From Treponema sp. (lineage in GTDB: Bacteria; Spirochaetota; Spirochaetia; Treponematales; Treponemataceae), in NCBI GenBank assembly GCA_017645785.1, contig JAGCNW010000039.1, positions 44,180-108,179 of the forward strand: a stretch of DNA of 64,000 nucleotides. Reading direction: 5' to 3'. The notes under the pieces are model-generated. The model was not told the origin of the DNA. It did no database searches and saw only the letters and a list, made by a program, of their open reading frames with translations. Shown piece after piece: positions 9,434 to 17,867 of this stretch (position 1 is the first letter of the stretch; each line of letters starts with the position of its first letter). A program made the translations under genes and the position numbers.

Positions 9434-9587
9434 TCAAGCGCATTATGGTCTTTTTTGCGCTTGTTGCGTAAGTGGAAATTATTGACGTTTGCGCCTTCGG
9501 CGCATAGGCATCAAGCGCATTATGGTCTTTTTTGCGCTTGTTGCGTAAGAGGAAGTTATTGACGTTTGCGCCTTCGGCGCATAGGCA
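9434..9587. repeat. Two-copy tandem direct repeat, 77-bp unit
   Basis: Copies at 9434-9510 and 9511-9587 differ at only two positions (AGTGGAAATT against AGAGGAAGTT). Each unit contains a GCGCCTTCGGCGC hairpin. There is no coding potential. Because the TTGACA used by tRNA-Leu sits at the outer edge of copy 1, the duplication lies just upstream of that tRNA promoter. Confidence 0.9.
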
Positions 9588-9680
9588 TCAATAGCCGCTC
9601 GTGTTTTTTCTTGCAAGACCTTAATAGTTATTTCGAGCGGTTTCACCGCGTCCTTCGGACGCTGCCTGTTGGCGAGCGAC

Positions 9681-9712
9681 AAAAAAAATCGCCTTCCGTT
9701 TGGAAGGCGATT
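9681..9712 (-). terminator. Rho-independent terminator of the His-Arg-Lys tRNA unit
   Basis: On the minus strand an AATCGCCTTCC/GGAAGGCGATT stem (11 bp) is followed by a T-run, just after tRNA-Lys. The rest of the gap 9375-9716 holds the 77-bp tandem repeat and a small GCGTCC/GGACGC hairpin; I see no gene in it. Confidence 0.92.
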
Positions 9713-9716
9713 GGGA

Positions 9717-9789
9717 TGAGCCATGCCGGCTTCGAACCAGCGACCCACAGATTAAGAGTCTGTTGCTCTACCAGCTGAGCTAATGGCCC
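9717..9789 (-). tRNA. tRNA-Lys (CTT)
   Basis: A 73-nt cloverleaf on the minus strand starting GGGCCATTAGCTCAGC. The loop CTCTTAA gives anticodon CUU. The acceptor stem has one G-U pair. Confidence 0.96.
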
Positions 9790-9800
9790 ATAAAATAACT

Positions 9801-9874
9801 TGCGTCCGACAGGATTCGAACCTGCTACCACCGGATTCGAAGTCCGGGACTCTATCCAGATGAGCTACGGACGC
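9801..9874 (-). tRNA. tRNA-Arg (TCG)
   Basis: A 74-nt cloverleaf on the minus strand starting GCGTCCGTAGCTCATC. The loop CTTCGAA gives anticodon UCG. Confidence 0.96.
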
Positions 9875-9906
9875 GATACCAGGCGACAACATTTTCCTGT
9901 GGATTG

Positions 9907-9979
9907 GGTGCCTGGTGGGGGTCGAACCCACGACAACCAGATCCACAATCTGGCGCTCTACCGCTGAACTACAGGCACC
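9907..9979 (-). tRNA. tRNA-His (GTG)
   Basis: A cloverleaf on the minus strand starting GGTGCCTGTAGTTCAG. The loop TTGTGGA gives anticodon GUG. The extra 5' G (G-1) pairs with C73, as expected for tRNA-His. Confidence 0.96.
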
Positions 9980-9998
9980 AAGTTATCGACGTGAAATT

Positions 9999-10028
9999 AT
10001 ATTATCAAATTTCGCTCCTTTTTGTCAA
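9999..10028 (-). promoter_or_regulatory. Promoter of the His-Arg-Lys tRNA unit
   Basis: On the minus strand TTGACA (10023-10028), an 18-bp spacer and TAATAT (9999-10004), in the context TTTGATAATATAAT. The same 14-nt context occurs in the tRNA-Phe promoter at 30423-30451. Confidence 0.7.
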
Positions 10029-10063
10029 TAGGTGGACGGGGATTTTTTTGCGATTTTTTTTCC

Positions 10064-10090
10064 TAAACTTTATTTTTCAAATTCCGAAAA
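10064..10090 (+). promoter_or_regulatory. Sigma28-like promoter of the flgN-csrA operon
   Basis: TAAA (10064-10067), 15 bp, then TCCGAAAA (10083-10090). This matches the FliA consensus TAAA-N15-GCCGATAA at 10 of 12 positions. The same layout precedes flgB at 51778-51804. Confidence 0.5.
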
Positions 10091-10134
10091 TCAAAGGAGA
10101 AGTGGCGGCTTAGGCCGCTTTCAGGAGGTTCCTT

Positions 10135-10560
10135 ATGGCAAACAAAGATCAGATTTCCGAGATTTTGGAAAAAGAAAACGAAACTTTGGACAAATTGCTC
10201 GACTGCCAGTCAAACGTTCATATCGCGGTGAAGACCCGCAACTGGATTGGCCTTGAGGAAGACCTCGAAAAAATCCGCGTCCTTTCGCTTGAATTTTCCG
10301 CATTGGAGGAAAAGAGGGAAGCCATTTCTTCGGTCGAAATCTCTCCCCAAGAAAAGGCGCTTTTGCTCACCCTTCACGGAAAGCTTTTAAGGTCTAAGAT
10401 TGAAAACCAAATCTTGAATAAATTTATAGAGACGAGCAGAGGTTTCGTTCAGGGAATCTTGGAGAACGCCGTTCCGCAAAGAAGGAACGTCTTGTATTCC
10501 CGCAACGGAAAAATCCTAAAGCGCGAGCCCGAAAGCGTCGTGCTCAACAGAATATTCTAG
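10135..10560 (+). CDS. flgN: FlgN-like flagellar export chaperone
   Basis: A 141-residue, mostly helical and charged protein (residues about 1-110 are long amphipathic helices). It lies directly upstream of flgK and flgL, which is the standard place for FlgN. FlgN binds the C-termini of the hook-filament junction proteins FlgK and FlgL and escorts them to the export gate. A strong ribosome binding site (TCAGGAGGTT) precedes the ATG. Sequence alone is weak for this fast-evolving family, so the assignment leans on length, helix content and position. Confidence 0.75.
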   Translation: MANKDQISEILEKENETLDKLLDCQSNVHIAVKTRNWIGLEEDLEKIRVLSLEFSALEEKREAISSVEISPQEKALLLTLHGKLLRSKIENQILNKFIETSRGFVQGILENAVPQRRNVLYSRNGKILKREPESVVLNRIF

Positions 10561-10588
10561 TAAAAGGCCATACAAGGAGTTGTAAATT

Positions 10589-12478
10589 ATGTCTACATTT
10601 GCAGGAATAGAAATCGGAAAGCGCAGCTTGAACGCGCACCAAACTTCAATCACAACCGCCGGCCACAACATCACAAACGCCAACACAGAAGGCTATTCGC
10701 GCCAGCGCGTTCAGCTAAAGTCTTTTGACCCCATCTACAGACCCGACCTCAGCCGCGCCGAAGTTCCGGGCCAAATCGGCCAGGGCATGGAAGCAGAGAG
10801 CATCACCCGCGTGCGCGACGAAATGCTTGACCTTCGCATCGTGGCCCAGAGCAACGAGGAGTCTTATTGGGGAACCCGCAGCAAGTATTACACTATGCTG
10901 GAACAAATCTACAACGAGCCCGACGACGTTTCAATCAGAACTACTATGGACAAGTTCTGGGAGTCATGGCAGGAACTTTCGCTCAATCCCGAAAGCCAGG
11001 CCCATCGCGAAGCCGTTGTCTCTCGCGGACAGTCGCTCGTAAACTCAATCCAAAACCGCGACAAGGCTTTGACTGGAATCGGAAACCTTTTGAACAGCGA
11101 CATCGAGTCCAACGTAGAGCAGCTTAACGACATAGCCAACCAAATCGCCGCGCTTTCCACCGAAATCGTCCGCTCAAAGGCGATGGGCGACAATCCCAAC
11201 GACTTGCTTGACAGGCGCGACGCGCTCGTCGAAAAGCTTTCGAAAATCGCAAACATTACAAGCGACCAGCGCGACTCTGACGAATTTATGGTTCACATTG
11301 ACGGCCATATTTTGGTCCAGGGCGGAATCGCCCGCCAGTTGGACGTTGAGTCCGTCACAGACAACTACGGCTACTCGCGCGTCGTATGGGCCGACACCCG
11401 CAACGAAGCGGTCGTGAAGGGCGGCTCTTTGGGCGCCTTGATAGAATTGCGCGACGTTGACGTTCGCAACGAAATCCAGTCATTGAACACAATGACAATG
11501 AACTTTACCGACTTGGTAAACGACGTTCACAGAAACGCGGTCGGCGCCAACAAGACCACCGGCCTTGACTTCTTTGTGAGCCGCCCCTTTGTCGAAAACA
11601 CTAACGGAAACTACGACTCTGACGGAGACGGCGTTGAAGACAAGACTTACGCCTTCCGCTTTACAGGAACAAACGCGCTCGACGCGCAGGAGCAAATCGG
11701 AATCGAGGGCGTCATGACCCTTGCCGGCCACGACGGAAACATCCAGGTTGCCTACCATCCGACAGACCGCGTCGAGGATGTCGTAAACCGCATCAACGAC
11801 TCAAACGGCGAAGTCAAGGCCTACCTTGACCGCAACAATAATTTGGTCCTCAAGGCCACTACAAGCCAGGCGATAGAAAACCCTGACTTCGTAATCCGCC
11901 ACATTGAAGACTCAGGCCACTTCTTGGTAGGCTATGCCGGAATCCTTTCGGCCAGCGGCGAAGAGGGCGCCTACGATTGGAACGGAGCCGACGCCGTAAA
12001 CGTCCTTAAGGGCGCTGACGGAAACGGAAGCCGCGCGCAGTTCGCCGTCGCTCCCTACATTAATCCGTCTACATACGTTGAAATTAATCCCGAAATCAGG
12101 AACGACGTAATGAGCGTGGCTTCGGCCTACGCCGCCCGCGACGGCCGCGCGATGAGCGGAGACGGAAACGCCGCCGCCGAAATCGCCAGCATCCGCAACA
12201 CAAAGGTTATGATCGGCCGCGAGCGCACGCTTGACGATTACTTTGCCGACAGCGTCACAAACGTCGGCCTTATGGGAGAGCAGGCGGAGACGAACCTTTT
12301 GAGCCAGCAGGCCATTATGGACGACCTTCGCGGCCTCCGCGACTCAATCAGCGGAGTCAACATCGACGAAGAGTTGGCTGACATTATGAAGTTCCAGCAC
12401 GGCTACAACGCCGCAGCGAAGTTTGTGACGGTCATCGACGAGATGATCGACACTGTCATCAACCGCCTTGGAGTGTAA
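10589..12478 (+). CDS. flgK: Flagellar hook-associated protein 1
   Basis: A 629-residue hook-filament junction protein. The N-terminal rod/hook signature (SLNAHQTSITTAGHNITNANTEGYSRQRV, residues about 13-42) and the C-terminal helix region ending in DIMKFQHGYNAAAKFVTVIDEMIDTVINRLGV are typical FlgK. The middle (about 330-530) is the variable D2/D3 domain, with an insertion typical of spirochaete FlgK. It is exported to the periplasm, where spirochaete flagella lie, and joins hook to filament with FlgL. Ribosome binding site CAAGGAGTT. Confidence 0.96.
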   Translation: MSTFAGIEIGKRSLNAHQTSITTAGHNITNANTEGYSRQRVQLKSFDPIYRPDLSRAEVPGQIGQGMEAESITRVRDEMLDLRIVAQSNEESYWGTRSKYYTMLEQIYNEPDDVSIRTTMDKFWESWQELSLNPESQAHREAVVSRGQSLVNSIQNRDKALTGIGNLLNSDIESNVEQLNDIANQIAALSTEIVRSKAMGDNPNDLLDRRDALVEKLSKIANITSDQRDSDEFMVHIDGHILVQGGIARQLDVESVTDNYGYSRVVWADTRNEAVVKGGSLGALIELRDVDVRNEIQSLNTMTMNFTDLVNDVHRNAVGANKTTGLDFFVSRPFVENTNGNYDSDGDGVEDKTYAFRFTGTNALDAQEQIGIEGVMTLAGHDGNIQVAYHPTDRVEDVVNRINDSNGEVKAYLDRNNNLVLKATTSQAIENPDFVIRHIEDSGHFLVGYAGILSASGEEGAYDWNGADAVNVLKGADGNGSRAQFAVAPYINPSTYVEINPEIRNDVMSVASAYAARDGRAMSGDGNAAAEIASIRNTKVMIGRERTLDDYFADSVTNVGLMGEQAETNLLSQQAIMDDLRGLRDSISGVNIDEELADIMKFQHGYNAAAKFVTVIDEMIDTVINRLGV

Positions 12479-12539
12479 TAGGCAAGCCCAAGACGCGCGG
12501 CGCGCATTTTGGTCAACCAAGATTTTTTAGGAGTAGACT

Positions 12540-13784
12540 ATGAGAAGAATTAGTTCAGGAATGAATGACACAGACGTTCAGTCTAGATTGAGATTGCAGG
12601 AATACAAGCTTAACAAGGCCAACAACCAGTTGGGAAGCCAGCGCCGCATACAGGAATTGCGCGACGACCCGATCGCGGCGGGCCACCTTGTCCGCTACCA
12701 GTCATTCGCCGGCCGCGTGAAGCAGTTTGAAGAAAACGCGCAAACATTGACAGAGCGCTTCACCGTTCGCGAAGGATACATGAACGACTCTTTGCAAATC
12801 ATGCAGCGCGTCCGCGAGCTTGCCGTTCAGGGCGCCCACGGAACATACACTAAAGAAGACTTGCAGAACATGGCCGGAGAAGTTGACCAGCTCTTGCGCC
12901 AAATGATCCAAAACGCCAACGCCGTCGACCAGGACGGAAACGCCCTCTTTGCCGGAACAAACACAAAGGTCACAGCCTTTGAAGTCGAGATGGAAAATGT
13001 CGAAGGCTCAGGCGTTCCGATGATCGAGCAAGTCATTTACAACGGAAACGTGGCTTCGAACAACGTTGAGGTTGACGAAGGCCAATACCTTGAGGTGAAC
13101 AATTCGGGCAACAGGACTTTCTGGGCCGACAAGCAGACTTTGACAAGCGGCCGCGACGTCACCAATTGGGTTGCCCAAAACGATTCGATTATTTCTGTTG
13201 ACGGAAAGGAAATCCAAGTTTCGGCCGGCGACAACATTTACGCTATCATCGCGAAGATCAACAATTCCGACGCGGCTGTAAAAGCCTCTCTTGACCCGAT
13301 CACTCGCGGCCTTCACTTGCAGACAACCGACGCCCGCCAGCTTTGGCTTAAGGACGAGGAGGGAAGCGTTCTTACCGACCTTGGCGTCATTAGCGGAACG
13401 GAACAAAGGCCGCCCTACAACTACGCCACTGGAACCCGCGTTTCTGGCGGAAGCATGTTCGACAGCGTCATCGCCTTGCGAAACGCCATGCTCAAGGGCG
13501 ACCAAGAAGCGATTGGAAGCCGCGTTTTGGGAAGCCTTGACGCGGGACTTGGAAACCTCGTCACTCGCATCGCCGAGAACGGTTCCAACTACGAAAGAGC
13601 CTCGCTCAACGTGACCCGTAACTCGCAGACAGCGCTCAACGTAACGCAGATGATCGCCACCGAAGGCGACCTTGACTTTACAAAAGCCGTCACCGACATG
13701 AAGATGATGGACTACGTTCACCAAGCCTCGCTCAGCGTTGCCGGAAAAATGTACTCAAGCACCTTGCTCAACTACATGAGATAA
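12540..13784 (+). CDS. flgL: Flagellar hook-associated protein 3
   Basis: A 414-residue flagellin-like junction protein. The N-terminus (RISSGMNDTDVQSRLRLQEYKLNKANNQLGSQRRIQELRDDP) and the C-terminus (YERASLNVTRNSQTALNVTQ and the DLDFTKAVTDMKMMDY segment) form the coiled D0/D1 helices shared with flagellin. A roughly 200-residue middle domain is inserted. It sits 61 bp after flgK, with a TTTTAGGAG ribosome binding site. It acts with FlgK at the hook-filament junction. Confidence 0.95.
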   Translation: MRRISSGMNDTDVQSRLRLQEYKLNKANNQLGSQRRIQELRDDPIAAGHLVRYQSFAGRVKQFEENAQTLTERFTVREGYMNDSLQIMQRVRELAVQGAHGTYTKEDLQNMAGEVDQLLRQMIQNANAVDQDGNALFAGTNTKVTAFEVEMENVEGSGVPMIEQVIYNGNVASNNVEVDEGQYLEVNNSGNRTFWADKQTLTSGRDVTNWVAQNDSIISVDGKEIQVSAGDNIYAIIAKINNSDAAVKASLDPITRGLHLQTTDARQLWLKDEEGSVLTDLGVISGTEQRPPYNYATGTRVSGGSMFDSVIALRNAMLKGDQEAIGSRVLGSLDAGLGNLVTRIAENGSNYERASLNVTRNSQTALNVTQMIATEGDLDFTKAVTDMKMMDYVHQASLSVAGKMYSSTLLNYMR

Positions 13785-13803
13785 TTTTTAGGAGTTTTTT
13801 AAC

Positions 13804-14256
13804 ATGGACGTTAGGACAAAAAACGGAACGACAGTTCAAGTTCAGGGAAAGGACCTTTTGGAAATTCCCGAAGGTCTCTTTGGATTTGAGGAATATAAGA
13901 ATTACGCTATATACGAAAGCGAGTATCCGCCCTTTATGTGGATGCAGTCAACCGACGAGTCAAGCCTTGCCTTTTTGATCGTCGACCCCTTCTTGGTGGC
14001 CGACGACTACGAGCTTGACGTTGACGACAAGGCTTTGGCCAAGATCGGCATTTCCAATCCGGCCGAAGTTTGCGTAATGGCTATTGTCACGATTCCTGCC
14101 GGCGGAACGCCTGTCACCGCCAACTTGCAAGGCCCGCTCGTGATAAACCGAAGCAACAACAAGTGCATGCAGGTGATTTTGAACAGCAACAAGTGGACGA
14201 CAAAGCATGACATAATGAAGGCGCTCAGGGCGAAAGGCGCGCGGGGAGACGCTTAA
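13804..14256 (+). CDS. fliW: Flagellar assembly factor FliW
   Basis: A 150-residue protein of FliW length. The N-terminal [20 protein letters not shown] and the middle [20 protein letters not shown] are family signatures, and [16 protein letters not shown] is the conserved C-terminal segment. In Bacillus and Borrelia FliW binds flagellin and also CsrA, so free CsrA rises when flagellin accumulates and represses flagellin translation. Its TAA overlaps the csrA ATG (TAATG), so the two partners are translated together. Confidence 0.96.
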   Translation: MDVRTKNGTTVQVQGKDLLEIPEGLFGFEEYKNYAIYESEYPPFMWMQSTDESSLAFLIVDPFLVADDYELDVDDKALAKIGISNPAEVCVMAIVTIPAGGTPVTANLQGPLVINRSNNKCMQVILNSNKWTTKHDIMKALRAKGARGDA

Positions 14257-14486
14257 TGCTGATCCTTTCCAGAAAAACCGACGAAAAAATCAAAATAGGC
14301 GAAGACATAACTTTGACCATAATTGAAATTCGCGGCGACCAAGTGAAGATTGGCGTTGAAGCCCCCAAAAACGTTAAGGTTTTTAGGCAGGAAGTTTTCA
14401 ACGCGATCAAGAACGAAAACAAGTCCGCCGCCGAAACCACCAACGTCGCCGGCATCGACGCGATCACAAAGCTTCTAAAAAAGTGA
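14256..14486 (+). CDS. csrA: Translational regulator CsrA
   Basis: A 76-residue RNA-binding dimer. It begins [22 protein letters not shown] and continues with [19 protein letters not shown], which contains the conserved R44-type RNA-contact region. It binds GGA motifs in leaders of target mRNAs, in motile Gram-positives and spirochaetes chiefly flagellin mRNA. It is the last gene of the flgN-flgK-flgL-fliW operon and is followed by a strong terminator. Confidence 0.98.
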   Translation: MLILSRKTDEKIKIGEDITLTIIEIRGDQVKIGVEAPKNVKVFRQEVFNAIKNENKSAAETTNVAGIDAITKLLKK

Positions 14487-14507
14487 TTTTGCGGAAATCC
14501 GCGCTAA

Positions 14508-14534
14508 AACCCGCCTTTTGGCGGGCTTTTTTTT
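14508..14534 (+). terminator. Rho-independent terminator after csrA
   Basis: CCCGCC-TTTT-GGCGGG followed by C and a T-run of nine, 24 nt after the csrA stop. Confidence 0.95.
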
Positions 14535-14614
14535 GTTAAAAAAAAATTCAAAAAAATTTCAAAATTCTTTAAAAAAAAAGCCAAAAAAACGAAAACTTTC
14601 GATATGTTATAGTC

Positions 14615-15367
14615 GTGAATGATTTTGAAAGCAAAGGCTTTTTTGGCAAAAAAACTTTCCTTTTGTCGGCCTTGTTCGGCGTTGATCGGTGCCTCCGATG
14701 TGGTTTTGTTTCTGCGAATCTCCTTCCCTTGTGCCAAAAATGCGTCCTTGAGCTTCAAAATTATGTCCCGCTTGATTCCGAGCGCCGTTGCAAGAAGTGC
14801 GGAAAAATTCTTGTGTCCGAACAAGGCCTCTGCATGGAATGCCGCGAGCGCGAAGGAGAAAGCAGTTTGGACGCGCTTTTTCCCCTCCACAGCTACCGCC
14901 AGTGGAAAAAGGAATTGGCGTTCGCTTGGAAGTCGGAAGGGCAGAGGAGGCTTTCTCCTCTGTTCGGCCGCCTTCTTTTCAAAGCCTTGCGGGAATTGGG
15001 CTTGGAAAAACTGCCGCTGGTTCCGGTTCCGCCGCGCCCTGGAAAAATAAAGGAAAGGGGTTGGGACCAAGTTGACGATTTGGCCCAATATTTAAGGAAA
15101 AAACGGGGAATTAAGGTCTTGGACGACATTTTGGTCAGAAAAAGCGGGGGTCAGCAAAAAAAGCTTGGCAGGGACGAGCGCTTGGGCGCGGCGGGGGCTG
15201 TCTACGACTTGCGGCCTGAATTTAGGGCTTTGGCGGGCCTTGGCGAAGGCGTTGTTCTTTTGGACGACATTGTGACCACCGGCGCCACGATGGAAAAATG
15301 CGCCTGGCTTTTGAAGGCCGCCGGCGCCCAAAAAGTCTACGGTTTGGCCCTGTTCCGCGTTGATTAA
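14615..15367 (+). CDS. ComF-family phosphoribosyltransferase-like protein
   Basis: A 250-residue protein. The N-terminal part has a zinc-ribbon-like set of cysteines (CLRCGF, LCQKC, CKKCGK, LCMEC). The C-terminal type I PRTase domain has the phosphate-binding loop VVLLDDIVTTGAT. RGWDQVDDLAQYLRKKRGI replaces the usual RGFNQA ComF motif. ComF proteins are linked to DNA uptake in naturally competent bacteria, but are also found in many others. The start is GTG at 14615 with no ribosome binding site; a TATGTT box ends 6 nt upstream, so it may be leaderless. Confidence 0.85.
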   Translation: MNDFESKGFFGKKTFLLSALFGVDRCLRCGFVSANLLPLCQKCVLELQNYVPLDSERRCKKCGKILVSEQGLCMECREREGESSLDALFPLHSYRQWKKELAFAWKSEGQRRLSPLFGRLLFKALRELGLEKLPLVPVPPRPGKIKERGWDQVDDLAQYLRKKRGIKVLDDILVRKSGGQQKKLGRDERLGAAGAVYDLRPEFRALAGLGEGVVLLDDIVTTGATMEKCAWLLKAAGAQKVYGLALFRVD

Positions 15368-15372
15368 ATTGC

Positions 15373-15401
15373 TTGCATTTTTTAGCAAAGCGCTTTATAA
15401 T
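15373..15401 (+). promoter_or_regulatory. Promoter of the cheW operon
   Basis: TTGCAT (15373-15378), 17 bp, TATAAT (15396-15401). The leader of about 16 nt includes a TTGGAGG ribosome binding site before the ATG at 15425. Confidence 0.65.
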
Positions 15402-15424
15402 AGAAAGACGTAATTGGAGGATTT

Positions 15425-15904
15425 ATGGCCGGCGAAGAACAATATCAGCTTGTTACATTTCAACTTGGCGAAGAATTATATGGCGTTAACATTATGGACG
15501 TTAAGGAAATCGTAAAAACGCAGCCTGTGCGTCCTTTGCCCAACGCTCCTTATTATGTAGAGGGAATATTCAATCTTAGAAAGGAAATAATTCCTGTAAT
15601 TAATTTGCACAAAAGATTCCGCCTTACAAAGGCAGTCATGGAAGACGGAGACGATGAGAGCGGCTTTGTCATCTTGAACATCGACGGAAACCGCATCGGA
15701 ATCATCATCGACCGCGTCGCCCGCGTAGTTCCCGTTTCGGGAGCGGACATTAAGGCGCCGCCGCAGATGTTCAGCGGAATCGGTTCGGAATACATTCAAG
15801 GCGTAATTCAAAAGGATCCCAACGCTCCTTACTTGATTATGCTTGACATCCGCCGGCTCTTTAACGCAAAAGAATTGCAAAAAATTATTGAAGTAAAACA
15901 ATGA
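15425..15904 (+). CDS. cheW: Chemotaxis coupling protein CheW
   Basis: A 159-residue single CheW domain (QLVTFQLGEELYGVNIMDVKEIVK to YIQGVIQKDPNAPYLIMLDIRRLF). It bridges chemoreceptors and the CheA kinase at the cell pole. The operon is unusual: cheW overlaps the next gene by 4 bp (ATGA), followed by nadK and recN, with no cheA or receptors here. This is probably one of several CheW paralogues. Confidence 0.95.
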   Translation: MAGEEQYQLVTFQLGEELYGVNIMDVKEIVKTQPVRPLPNAPYYVEGIFNLRKEIIPVINLHKRFRLTKAVMEDGDDESGFVILNIDGNRIGIIIDRVARVVPVSGADIKAPPQMFSGIGSEYIQGVIQKDPNAPYLIMLDIRRLFNAKELQKIIEVKQ

Positions 15905-17013
15905 TCCAAACATTCAGCTCAACCATTCGCCGCAAAGAAATGGACGCGGTTTTGACTTGCATGGTCGACGAAAGAATCGGCCCCGGCGAGTTGAACGCGC
16001 GTCTCATTCAGACGGCAAAAGAATTTTTTTCATGCGCGGGAGCGGTCGCCTTGCGAACTCCCGCCGCCGCCCTTAAGTACGCTCTAAAGGCCTTGAGCCT
16101 GGAAGCGGGCAGCGGCGTCATGCTCAGCGCCTTGGCTCCCCTTTGGCAATACGCCACTGTGGAGGAATTGGGATACAAGCCCATTGTCTTGGACGTTCAA
16201 ACAGAAAGCGCCCAAATAACCGCCGAGACGGTTTCGCAAGGAATTCAAAACGGCGGCCGCGCCCTTGTCTTGCGCGAAAGCCTTGGAATCCTTCCTGACT
16301 TTGAAGGCATTTTGTCCTTGGGCATTCCTGTAATCGAAGACGTAAGCCAAAGCGCCGGCGGCATCGTTCCCGAAGCGGCGGAAGCCGGAGCGGAAGGATC
16401 GGCGCAAAAAGCTCCTGCGGCAAGCGAAGAGGGTGACGCTTCCAAAAACGAAATAAAAGGAAAAAAGGCCGGCTCTTTTGGCATTTACGCGATTTGCTCT
16501 TTGGAAGAGCGCGACGTAATCACAGCGGGAGGCGGAGCCTTGTTGATGGCCGCCGGCCGCCGCGATTGGCCCGTCCTAAAATCTTTGGCCGAAACAATTT
16601 CGACAATAGAAATGCTTCCTGACATCAATGCGGCGCTTGCCACTGTTCAGATAAAGGAATTTGCGCGCAACGAGACAAAGCGAAAGGAAATCTACGCGCT
16701 CTTCAACCGTTCCATCATGTCAGGCAAAAACAAGGGCTTTGTCCGCGACGTCGAATTGAACTCAACGATTTGGGCTTTCCCCATTTCGCTCAACAGCGGA
16801 TTCAAGGACGTAAAGGCTTACGCGCAAAAAAAAGACATTGAAGTTCGTTTGGCTTTTGAAGACTCAATCATCGCGGCCAAGGACGAAGAGCTTGGCGCCT
16901 CGTGCAAAAACGCAAAGGCCCTTGCCTTGCGCAGCGCCGTCTTCCCATTGTATCCGCGCTTGAACAGAAGTCAAATCGAGAAGATTTCAAAGGTTTTGGT
17001 AACTCTTCCGTAA
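15901..17013 (+). CDS. Degenerate DegT/DnrJ/EryC1-family aminotransferase-like protein
   Basis: A 370-residue fold-type I aminotransferase-like protein of the sugar-aminotransferase (DegT) group. Recognisable parts: ALRTPAAALKYALKAL (PLP-phosphate region), PVIEDVSQSAGG (the family's PVIEDAAQA motif with the conserved Asp) and AGGGALLMA. The segment that should carry the PLP-binding Lys reads GSFGIYAICSLEERDVITAGGG; the Lys of the usual PTKN position aligns with Arg, and no Lys is nearby. An Ala/Glu-rich insertion of about 35 residues precedes it. Catalysis by the normal mechanism therefore looks lost. It is tightly coupled to cheW and nadK, and its role is unknown. Confidence 0.75.
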   Translation: MIQTFSSTIRRKEMDAVLTCMVDERIGPGELNARLIQTAKEFFSCAGAVALRTPAAALKYALKALSLEAGSGVMLSALAPLWQYATVEELGYKPIVLDVQTESAQITAETVSQGIQNGGRALVLRESLGILPDFEGILSLGIPVIEDVSQSAGGIVPEAAEAGAEGSAQKAPAASEEGDASKNEIKGKKAGSFGIYAICSLEERDVITAGGGALLMAAGRRDWPVLKSLAETISTIEMLPDINAALATVQIKEFARNETKRKEIYALFNRSIMSGKNKGFVRDVELNSTIWAFPISLNSGFKDVKAYAQKKDIEVRLAFEDSIIAAKDEELGASCKNAKALALRSAVFPLYPRLNRSQIEKISKVLVTLP

Positions 17014-17867
17014 TGAAAAATTGCCTTATTGTCGTAAACACTGATAAAGCGCCGTCCGAGATGCTCGGAATCGAAACCGCGAACTTTCTTAAGACGCGCG
17101 GAGTCGCTTACACTTTTTTGGATTTTAACGGCAATGAGCAAGATTGCGATTGGAAATCCTTTGACTTTGTGATTACCCTTGGCGGAGACGGAACGGTTCT
17201 CTTTGCGGCCAGGGGAGCGGCAAAACATTCAATTCCTGTCTTTCCCGTAAACCTCGGCGAGTTTGGCTTTATCGCGGGCGTTCAGCCTGACGGGTGGCAA
17301 AAGTCTTTGGAACTTTTTTTGCAGGGCAAGTTGAACACTGTCCGCCGCACAATGCTTTGCGCCGAAATTTTGCGCGACAAAAAATCCGTTGCAAAATACG
17401 AGGCCTTTAACGACATCGTCGTAAGCGCAAAAAGCGCGGCCCAAACAATTTCGATGGACATAAGCGTGAACGGCGGACCCCTCGGCCACTTTAAGGCCGA
17501 CGGCGCGATCGTTTCAAGCCCGACGGGAAGCACCGCTTATTCGGCCAGCGCCGGAGGCCCGATTGTCGGTCCCGACTTGGACGCGCTTGTCTTGACGCCG
17601 CTAAATCCTTTTTCTTTGAGCGCTCGCCCGATTGTTTTTTCGACCAGGGCGCTTTTGCAAATTCAATTGATTCCGTCAAGGAACCGCGACGCGATTCTTA
17701 CGGTTGACGGACAAAAGCCGATAGACTTAAAGGACTACGACATAATTCAAATTAAAAAATCGGAGCATGACGCGATTTTGGCAGGAACTTCCGTAGAAAA
17801 ATTTTATAACGCGCTCCGCAACAAATTGAACTGGTCCGGCGGACCCAACGGAGGCTCTAATGCTTGA
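17013..17867 (+). CDS. nadK: NAD kinase
   Basis: A 284-residue ATP-NAD kinase that makes NADP. The catalytic GGDGT motif is at residues 57-61, and the NAD-binding SSPTGSTAYSASAGGPIV segment follows. The start at 17013 is taken because its ATG overlaps the previous stop (TAATG), although an earlier in-frame ATG exists. The 3' end overlaps recN by 8 bp. Confidence 0.96.
   Translation: MKNCLIVVNTDKAPSEMLGIETANFLKTRGVAYTFLDFNGNEQDCDWKSFDFVITLGGDGTVLFAARGAAKHSIPVFPVNLGEFGFIAGVQPDGWQKSLELFLQGKLNTVRRTMLCAEILRDKKSVAKYEAFNDIVVSAKSAAQTISMDISVNGGPLGHFKADGAIVSSPTGSTAYSASAGGPIVGPDLDALVLTPLNPFSLSARPIVFSTRALLQIQLIPSRNRDAILTVDGQKPIDLKDYDIIQIKKSEHDAILAGTSVEKFYNALRNKLNWSGGPNGGSNA

Noticed and set aside
9434..9587. 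Possible CRISPR remnant
   Set aside because: Only two directly abutting copies without spacers, and no cas genes.
9125..9979. tRNA cluster as attachment site of an integrated element
   Set aside because: No integrase, no phage genes and no duplicated tRNA 3' end at a distance. The tRNA-Gly pair is a plain tandem duplication.
14619..15050. Alternative ATG frame over comF
   Set aside because: The frame lacks the PRTase motif and ends early. The GTG frame at 14615 contains all ComF features.
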